In this document: positions 57,638 through 64,000 of the stretch, one piece after another
Numbering within the stretch: the first letter of the stretch is position 1
Layout of the letters: each line of letters starts with the position of its first letter
Source of the DNA: Guyanagaster necrorhizus
Taxonomy: Eukaryota > Basidiomycota > Agaricomycetes > Agaricales > Physalacriaceae
DNA length: 64,000 nucleotides
Direction of reading: 5' to 3'
NCBI RefSeq assembly: GCF_019112545.1
Contig: NW_025064881.1
Span: forward strand, 1,090,591 to 1,154,590
The notes under the pieces: model-generated
Told to the model about the DNA's origin: nothing
The model's input: the letters and a program-made list of their open reading frames with translations, nothing else
The model's database searches: none
Position numbers and translations under genes: made by a program

Positions 57638-60436
57638 ATGGCTTCTCCCACTGCGACAGACGTTTTGTTCCACCCTCCGACTGCTTTTAAGCATCCTTTG
57701 GACCCACTGACACCTGACGAGGTGAGCTCAACTTGAACGCGCCTATCTACGCCTAGATTAACCTTCGCTTCAGATAGCAGCTGTATCACTATCGGTCCGA
57801 CACCATATCGTGAGCAAGACAGACATCAAGGCCGTCAAATTTATCACTACGTACCTTTTACCACCTCCCAAGAAAGCGGTTCTTGCCTACCTTGGGATTC
57901 CTCTGACTCCCGGCGGGCAGCCTGAGGCACCCACACCAATTACCCGCAAGGCCGAAGTCGATGTACGTACTCTAAACTCTGCCCACCGACGAAGCTGATA
58001 GTTACACAGTTCCTCGATGTCGTGTACGGGTGCGTAAAGTCCGGTTCAGTATGACAAACACTTGATTTATCGACTACAGAGACGCGTATAACGTTGTCCT
58101 GGCTCTTGACGACGGGAAGTGGAATATTGAAAGCTTTGAGAAGCTTCCAGAAGGTACTCAGCCCCAGATTTCTGTTCAAGAACTCGTTGCGTGCGAGAAA
58201 ATTGTGAAGAGTGACGCTCGCGTGCAGCAATTGGCGAAAGAAGTCGGTAAGCAGAATTCATATCTGGACAGTCAAATATTTCACTTTTCGGTAGGTGTTC
58301 TTCCCGAGCAAATAGTCTGTGATGGCTGGTCCATTGGCTACGACGACCGTTTCCCACAGAAGCGCCGTGTCCAGCAAGCGTTGCTATTTGCCCGGCTCTC
58401 AGAGCATGAAAATCTATACGCTCATCCCCTGGTAAGTGTATACTTGCAGCTGTAAAAGTCATGCTCAGAGGATTCTCGTAGGATTTCATTGCCGTAGTAG
58501 ATGCAAATTCTGAAGAGGTCCTGCAAATAGGTACCGTCGCGTCTTAAAGCTTTGAGTTTCATTCTTCTTGACACTTCGGTTTAGATTTCCCTCCTCATTA
58601 CAAGAATACTGCTAATGGCGCGGTACTCAGCGCATCCAGCACCAAGTTCCCCGGACTCTCTGAGGACGCATTTGCCGCGACAGGTCGACCACGCATTCCT
58701 CCTCCCCTCAAACCGTTTGACTTCCTTCCTGACCTTATGGAGAAGAGCCAGGAGAATTTCAAGCCCAGAGATGACATCAAACCTTTGCACATCCTCCAGC
58801 CCGAGGGTGTTAGCTTTAAGCTCGATAGGAATGAGCTGGAGTGGCAGAATTGGAAGATGCATATATGCAAGTCATCATGATGCCCTCGATCTCACTCTAC
58901 TAATCATTCGCCCCTAGCCTTCACTCACCGCGAGGGTATAGCCCTTTCTACGATCACTTACAACGACAATGGCGAAATTCGGCCACTTATATATCGCCTG
59001 TCGTTGGCCGAGATGGTGGTTCCTTACGGAGCACCAGAATACCCGCATCCTCGGAAATTCGCCTTCGATTCGTGAGCTTCCTCTTATCCACTTCAATAAC
59101 CAGCATTTATGACCGAGGCAGAGGTGAATACGGTATGGGGACAATGGCCAATGAGCTATCGTTGGGGTGTGATTGTGTTGGCCAGATCCACTATTTGGTA
59201 CGTAGAGCCCAGTTGCCATGGAAAGCCGGCGTCTGACAACTACTCAACTACTCTAGCCTGGCGCCTACGTCGGACACGATGGAAACGCAATAATCATCAA
59301 GAACGCTATCTGCATTCATGAGGAGGATAATGGTGTCCTCTGGAAGCACACCGATTATCGTCCTGGTGGCCGTGCACAGACCGTTCGCAGAAGACGCCTG
59401 GTTATCAGTATGGTCTGCACGTTGGCCAACTATGGTTCGTTCCATATTCACATTCCTACAAAGACTGAGACTGAGACCAATGCCTACAGAATACATTTGG
59501 AACTACCATTTCTATCAAGACGGCAGCATCGAGCTCGAAGTCCGCCTGACTGGTATTCTTCAAGTCTACATATCGGGGACTGATGAACCTGCCAAGTTCG
59601 GCACCAAGGTCGCACCTAACGTCAACGCCCATTATCACCAACATCTCTTCTCCATCCGTGTGGACCCTATGATCGACGGTCTCAACAACTCCGTCGTCGA
59701 ATCCGACGTCATGCCTATCCCCAATGCCGAAACCGGCTCCGACCTCAACTTTGCCGGAAACGGGTTCATCCAGGAGGACACTGTGTTGAAGAAAGAGGCC
59801 GGGAGGCTTTGGGATTGGGAGAGGGAGCGGAAATGGAAGATCGTCAACCCCGCTAGGAAGCACTATAGTAGCGGCAAGGATGTTGGGTACGTTGTCGGGG
59901 TCAAGGGTGGTGTTACGCCGATGATGGCGAGGAAAGACGGTTGGGCGTTGAAGAGGGCGCAGTTTGTTAACTACCCTATATGGGTGTGCAGGGATGTTGA
60001 GGGTGCGAAGGGAAGCAGGATGTGGCCTGCTGGGAAATACGTCCCACAGACTAGGGAGAGTCCGGCAGATTCGATCGGTGCGTGGGTGAAGGGCGAGCAG
60101 AGTATCGAGAATGAGGATATTCTGGTGTATTTGACCGTCGGTGGGTATTTTCTGTGCCAAGTATGAGATTCAATCATTTTGACTCTGGTGAATAGGGACT
60201 ACGCATATCCCTCGTCCGGAAGATTGGCCAGTGTACGTCTATTTCTTTGATCGCGCTGGAATCATGACCCTGATATTTCCTATAGGATGCCTGTTGAGCA
60301 TTTAAGCATCACTCTCAAGCCCCAGTCGTTCTTTACAATGAATCCTAGCATGGATGTTCCGGGGACCAGAGATCCGAAGAGTGTCGCTGCGTTCTCCCAA
60401 GGATCCATGCCCAACGGCCACGCTAGGTGCCATTGA
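57638..60436 (+). CDS. Copper amine oxidase
   Basis: About a dozen exons starting 57638-57721 and 57774 onward. All catalytic parts are visible. The base Asp is in FAFDSGEYGMGTMANEL, formed across an intron ending at about 59133. The topaquinone precursor Tyr is in TLANYEYIWNYHFYQDG. Copper ligands are the HxH of AHYHQHLFSIRVD and the His of TTHIPRPEDWPVMPVEHL. The family oxidises primary amines to aldehyde, ammonia and hydrogen peroxide using copper and self-made topaquinone, often in peroxisomes. The C-terminus reads GHARCH, without a standard SKL signal. The head-to-head permease suggests an amine utilisation pair. A 234-aa antisense frame at 59456-60160 is a shadow. Confidence 0.93.
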
Positions 60437-61045
60437 AGTAGTTTAGCGAATGTATTCAAGGTATACTTATGTAAGGGTCCATTTAGTTGAAATTCTAATG
60501 TAAAACAGCGGATGATTTTCAGATCGTCGGACAGGTGGATCTCTCGAGTAGTTGTTGAAAGATGGTGCGAACAATAAAGTATACGATGAAGATGAAAATA
60601 ATTGGGCTCAGGAAGGTGCACTGCAGCGATGTGAATTGAGACGCGAATGGATGATGCTGCTTGTGCAGGAATCGCGATGTGTGGGTGGGTAAGTAGTTAT
60701 ATCAGGTAGTAGTGTTCAATGGGCTCTCTAAGAGGGGACGTTTATTCATTTGTCCTACCTTTGTGCCGACAACAATGCAAATAAATTCGGCATCTCCCCT
60801 ATTTTTTTTTCAGGACTTAAAAGGTGAGCTCGGAAATCTTTATTCTCATTCTGATCATGGTCGTCCCTCATTTCGGTGAATATATCGCCTTCAAGCTCGA
60901 CCCAGTTGCTTCCCTCAAATATCTCAAGGATCTGGAGGTCACCAAAGCCTGCGAAGCCTTAAAGAGCAAAGTTTATGTTGCATGCGTCACCCATGTACGT
61001 TGATTAACATCTGAAGGCAAGCCAAATCGTTTCATACTGCCGGAC
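60437..61045. other. Intergenic, possible lost 5' exon
   Basis: An open segment at 60857-60994 (MVVPHFGEYIAFKLDP, then LKDLEVTKACEALKSK) ends at a GTACGT donor but cannot join the frame at 61046 except through a 27-nt intron. It may be an N-terminal exon of the broken gene there. Confidence 0.4.
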
Positions 61046-62023
61046 ATGGCTGTTCCGATTACGCCGAACGATACCAATCCACTTTCGCGACCGCTGCTGA
61101 ACCCTACGCTGCCTCTCCCCTGGCCAGACTGCTACCACCCTACCTTGACTATGATGCATTGCCGTGTTCGAAACGACCTTACTATTGGGGACCCATGGTC
61201 CGATCCTAAATATCAATTAAAACACGAAGATCGGCTTCTGGAGATCTACCACTTCCAGGATGCGGCGCGTAGGGATACACTCCAGAAGGAACAAGAAGCA
61301 TTATGCGTTTCTGATGCTGCTGGAGACGTTTCCGACAACCAGATAGACGAGCGCCAAGCATCTACAGCCATTTTACCTCTTCCATCGGAGCACGACGCTG
61401 ATCTTGAAAGCTAGTATGGTGGTTCAGTTCATGAAACCATTGAAGCTAGTGGAACTCTACCGATTGTCTCCAAAGGTTCTTTCAAGCTATCATCTTTTCT
61501 TTGCCCGTTACGCGGCAAGGTCCTACGATGGGTACCGTGTTTGCGCCCAAACCTCGATCGTTACAACAGAGACTTCTCCGATGACCCTCTCCAAGGTTTC
61601 AATTTATTCGGTGCCATTCCTCCGGATACCATGCCAGTCATAGAGGCAATAGATAATATAGATTCAGTGAAACAGGTCAACGACCCATGGGACTTCTTTC
61701 GAGAGCTCGACGCTTTGAAAAGGTACACATTCCGTTATCCATATAATTGATATTCTTCCCCTGACATCTTGAATTTCATAGGATTGAAGCAGATTATCAG
61801 GAGCGAATGGAAGTCAAAGTTCAAGCTGACATTGAACGTGCGCGTCAAAAAGATGAAGCACTCCATGCTCGACTGGAGTCAAGAATGCCAAAACATGAGC
61901 CCTCGCCCACGGAGACGATAGCGATATCCGTTTCTATGATGGAAGGTATGTTCTGGAAATATCCTTACCCGTCCTAAAGCTCATCATGTTATCGTAGATG
62001 AAAAGCCTGTGACTAGTGCCTAA
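61046..62023 (+). pseudogene. Gene A of a tandem pair, interrupted by one TAG
   Basis: Frame from MAVPITPNDTNPLSRPLLNP, LPLPWPDCYHPTLTMMHCRV, through WSDPKYQLKHEDRLLEIYHF to DADLES, then TAG at 61412-61414 (codon 123), and the same frame continues open to SVKQVNDPWDFFRELDALK at 61722. Two further exons encode a charged coiled-coil (ERMEVKVQADIERARQKDEA) and a short end, stopping at 62021-62023. Gene B has Gln (CAA) at the TAG position, so the stop is probably a point mutation. I recall the PLPWPDCYHPTL opening from uncharacterised mushroom proteins; function unknown. If the stop is real, only a 122-aa product results. Confidence 0.62.
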
Positions 62024-62199
62024 TAATTCGTCTTCATTTGTTTCTCAGCCGTGACATTGTACCTCGTATCTCTGCCTCATCCGTTTCACGTTTGTACGAC
62101 CCACACTCCTTGTTAGTATAATGTATTGCCCGTAATCATGCACCTTCGTTAATGCCAATTTGCCGATTCGTTCCAAGTTGCATGCCCCGGTTATATGTA

Positions 62200-63119
62200 T
62201 TTATATTCAACAAGCATGGTCTGAGCCCAGACATGGATTGAACAGTCACGATCAGGTCCTTGACGGAGATTATTTTGACGAGGATGCCGATCGCAGGGAA
62301 CTTTTGAAGAAAGAGTGAGATCCACCACAGGATTCTGCCGTGGAGGGAAACATTGCTAGTGATGTATCTGACCATCGCCAAGCATCCTTGGTTACTTTGC
62401 CTCCACCCTTCGAGCAGGATGTGGAAAGCCAATACCGCCAGTCACTCAGTGAAGCTGCAAGCCAGGTATCTCGCTCAGCCTGCAAAGTCGAAAGTCAGGG
62501 ATCTTGTTTGACTGGCGACGCTCAAAGCCAACATCCCGGATCAGTCAACGAGGCAAGCCAAGCTTGTGCTACTACTTTCCTTCGCTCTGTCCTCTCCAAG
62601 CTCCTTCCATGTATACCATGGCTACGGGTGGATATCTATGATCATGACGAGGTTGCCTTAATATCTCCTTCCAATCCAATCTGGTCCCACCCTGTATTTG
62701 GTGTACGTCCTCCCGATACCATGCCCATTGTGGTTCTGCTGGATGACATTGAGGCGATAAAACCCGAACAGATCGATGATCCATGGGATTTCTTTCTGGA
62801 ACTCGAGACTTTGAAAAGGTATGAGCCTCGTGCTGCGTTCCCGAAACCCCTTCACTGACCGTCGTGATTCGCAGGATCGAGGAAGATTACAACGAGCGAG
62901 TCAAGGCAAAAACTCAAGCTGCAATTGACCGTGCACATCAAAGGGATGAAGAGCTCAATGCTCGGCTTCAATCAAAAATGCCACAACGCGTCTCTCCGCC
63001 GGCGGCGACGGTAACGCCACCCTTCGTATCTGGTTCACAAGGTCTGTAACTCTCACTCCTACTGGTTTGCTGTAACTGATGATGGTGTCGTAGACCCAAA
63101 GTCCTCCGCTGATGCTTGA
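62200..63119 (+). pseudogene. Gene B of the tandem pair, 5'-truncated with one TGA
   Basis: Similarity to gene A begins at about 62216 (AWSEPRHGLNSHD against WSDPKYQLKHED), runs through DADRRELLKKE, hits TGA at 62316-62318, and continues open in the same frame: SDHRQASLVTLPPPFEQDVE, a Ser/Gln-rich section, VFGVRPPDTMPIVVLLDDIE, DDPWDFFLELETLKR, then the coiled-coil exon ERVKAKTQAAIDRAHQRDEE, and a last exon ending DPKSSADA at 63119. The PLPWPDCYHP opening of gene A is missing. The late intron positions and phases match gene A. A downstream ATG (for example 62697-62720 region) could still give a short product. Confidence 0.6.
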
Positions 63120-63614
63120 CTGCTTGGGTCAGAAGCGATAGACTAATCTTAACAGATGTATAATGTTAGCATATATGTATCGTAGTCTCCTACCTTAATC
63201 ATATAGCATTTTCTAAAAACTCCTTCAGCAATGATTTGTGAGGGTTTCTTTCCGGAATGCATCTGAATGTAGCAAAAAGAAAAATAGTAATGTCATCTCC
63301 CTCTTAAACGTGTCAGCTCTTCCGGCGCAGAAGTCTTGAGGAAGAAGCAGTGCCTTTTAGCGAGATCCGCTAACTCTAATTAGGAATAAGCTTTCCTACT
63401 CCCAAACGATGATTAAAACGCGATCTATGGACATTTGAATGCTGGGAATGTACTTCAGTCTGACTCCGACGAAGAACTGTTGTCTTATTCTTTTGGCTTT
63501 ATTATCATCGTCACACAGCATTTTGCACATATGAATTATCAAGTCTAAAAAAAGATCCAAGTTCCCGTACCGACTCCTCTATACTCTATGAAGTCTCTAC
63601 ATCCTTCTTATCGC
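63120..63614. other. Convergent intergenic region
   Basis: 500 bp, 3' flanks of gene B and of the MFS gene. No supported feature. Confidence 0.4.
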
Positions 63615-64000
63615 TCAGTCGACGCGTCGTGTACGCGGTACAAACGCCCAAATGCCTACCAGTGTGCACATCATCGAGACGACTCTAGAGACATATTTCA
63701 GTTCAAAAGCTTCTAGGATCTGGGAGGACCTGGCGCTTACAATGGCTGCAATGATCGGATTCCATAACGAGATGCCAATAGACCCGTTATGAAAGGCAGG
63801 GCCGCTGATCCCGACATACCAATTCCTGTAATCCACCCAACGCTTTCGGTCAACAACCATGCAGGGAGTATTCGTGTCACATGGCCGACAAGTATCGGGA
63901 ACATGGGACCCAGTAGCAAGCCAACGAATGAGATCTGGAAGGAGATTTAAGTGAGAAGTGTCATGATACAGATACAACGTCCTTACTGCAACTCCGTTCT
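63615..64000 (-). CDS. MFS transporter, C-terminal part (runs off the window)
   Basis: On the minus strand the window edge holds the end of an exon (GAGAACGGAGTTGCA), a 52-nt intron, then ISFVGLLLGPMFPILVGHV, TRILPAWLLTESVGWITGIG, MSGSAALPFITGLLASRYGI and, after another intron, LVVSMMCTLVGIWAFVPR, stopping at 63615-63617. These are helices 10-12 of a major facilitator permease. The exon and its intron are nearly identical to 51169-51366 on the plus strand, but this copy is uninterrupted and has its true C-terminus. Substrate unknown. The rest of the gene lies beyond position 64000. Confidence 0.85.
   Translation of the reverse strand, partial: NGVAVRTLYLYHDTSHLNLLPDLIRWLATGSHVPDTCRPCDTNTPCMVVDRKRWVDYRNWYVGISGPAFHNGSIGISLWNPIIAAIVSARSSQILEAFELKYVSRVVSMMCTLVGIWAFVPRTRRVD

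Noticed and set aside
59456..60160. 234-aa minus-strand open frame
   Set aside because: It lies antisense to the catalytic exons of the copper amine oxidase, has no domain, and owes its length to codon bias of the sense strand.
1..64000. CRISPR arrays, prokaryotic operons or insertion sequences
   Set aside because: No spaced short repeats and no IS or operon structure; intron density and gene families are fungal.

Overview
The window reads as nuclear DNA of an agaricomycete-type basidiomycete. Genes are packed on both strands and cut by many short introns, mostly about 45-70 nt. Branch-point-like CTRAY words can be seen in several. There is an intron-bearing tRNA-Phe, and several protein families are ones I associate with mushroom-forming fungi (BTB families, a seven-helix membrane family, a membrane LysM protein, a TPR family, DUF2235). 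I cannot name the species.

Layout. 1-7.8 kb is repeat DNA: a CpG-free stretch, then two Ty1/copia elements arranged as a large inverted repeat (arms about 2.4 kb, identical where compared, spacer about 1.2 kb). The only part that has escaped CpG decay is the outer LTR and leader on the right. 9-12 kb holds a BTB-domain cluster (one intact gene, one gene with an unresolved junction, one relic). 12-14.9 kb is gene-poor. 14.9-17.2 kb is a 14-exon cytochrome P450. 19.9-21.7 kb has two small secreted-peptide genes. 22.2-23.6 kb is a multi-pass membrane protein. 25.2-26.0 kb is a secreted LEA2/WHy-like protein with a paralogue on the other strand at 46.5-47.3 kb.

27-43 kb is a conserved housekeeping block: a nuclear-type acidic protein with a SUMO-interacting-like motif, ribosomal protein eL28, a DUF2235 alpha/beta hydrolase, an M17 leucyl aminopeptidase, a Gcn4/Cpc1-type bZIP factor with its own class of binding sites upstream, COX6, a small hydrophilic protein, a Trf4/PAPD5-type poly(A) polymerase and a probable APC15.

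43-64 kb mixes intact and broken genes: a broken TPR gene, the second LEA2-like gene, a membrane LysM protein, tRNA-Phe, a deleted MFS transporter copy, a forkhead factor, an APC-family permease divergent from a copper amine oxidase (a plausible amine uptake and oxidation pair), two tandem related genes each broken by one in-frame stop, and at the right edge the 3' end of a better MFS copy in inverted orientation.

The strongest candidate for new biology is the copia inverted repeat. A CpG-rich LTR points straight into two identical decayed arms, so one transcript would fold into a hairpin of about 2.4 kb. This is the architecture of a silencing trigger and is an inference only. A second pattern is the recurrence of GC-AG introns, four of them supported by reading frame and, in one case, by a paralogue. 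All gene models were built by hand from reading frame, splice consensus and family memory; no alignment or search was run.
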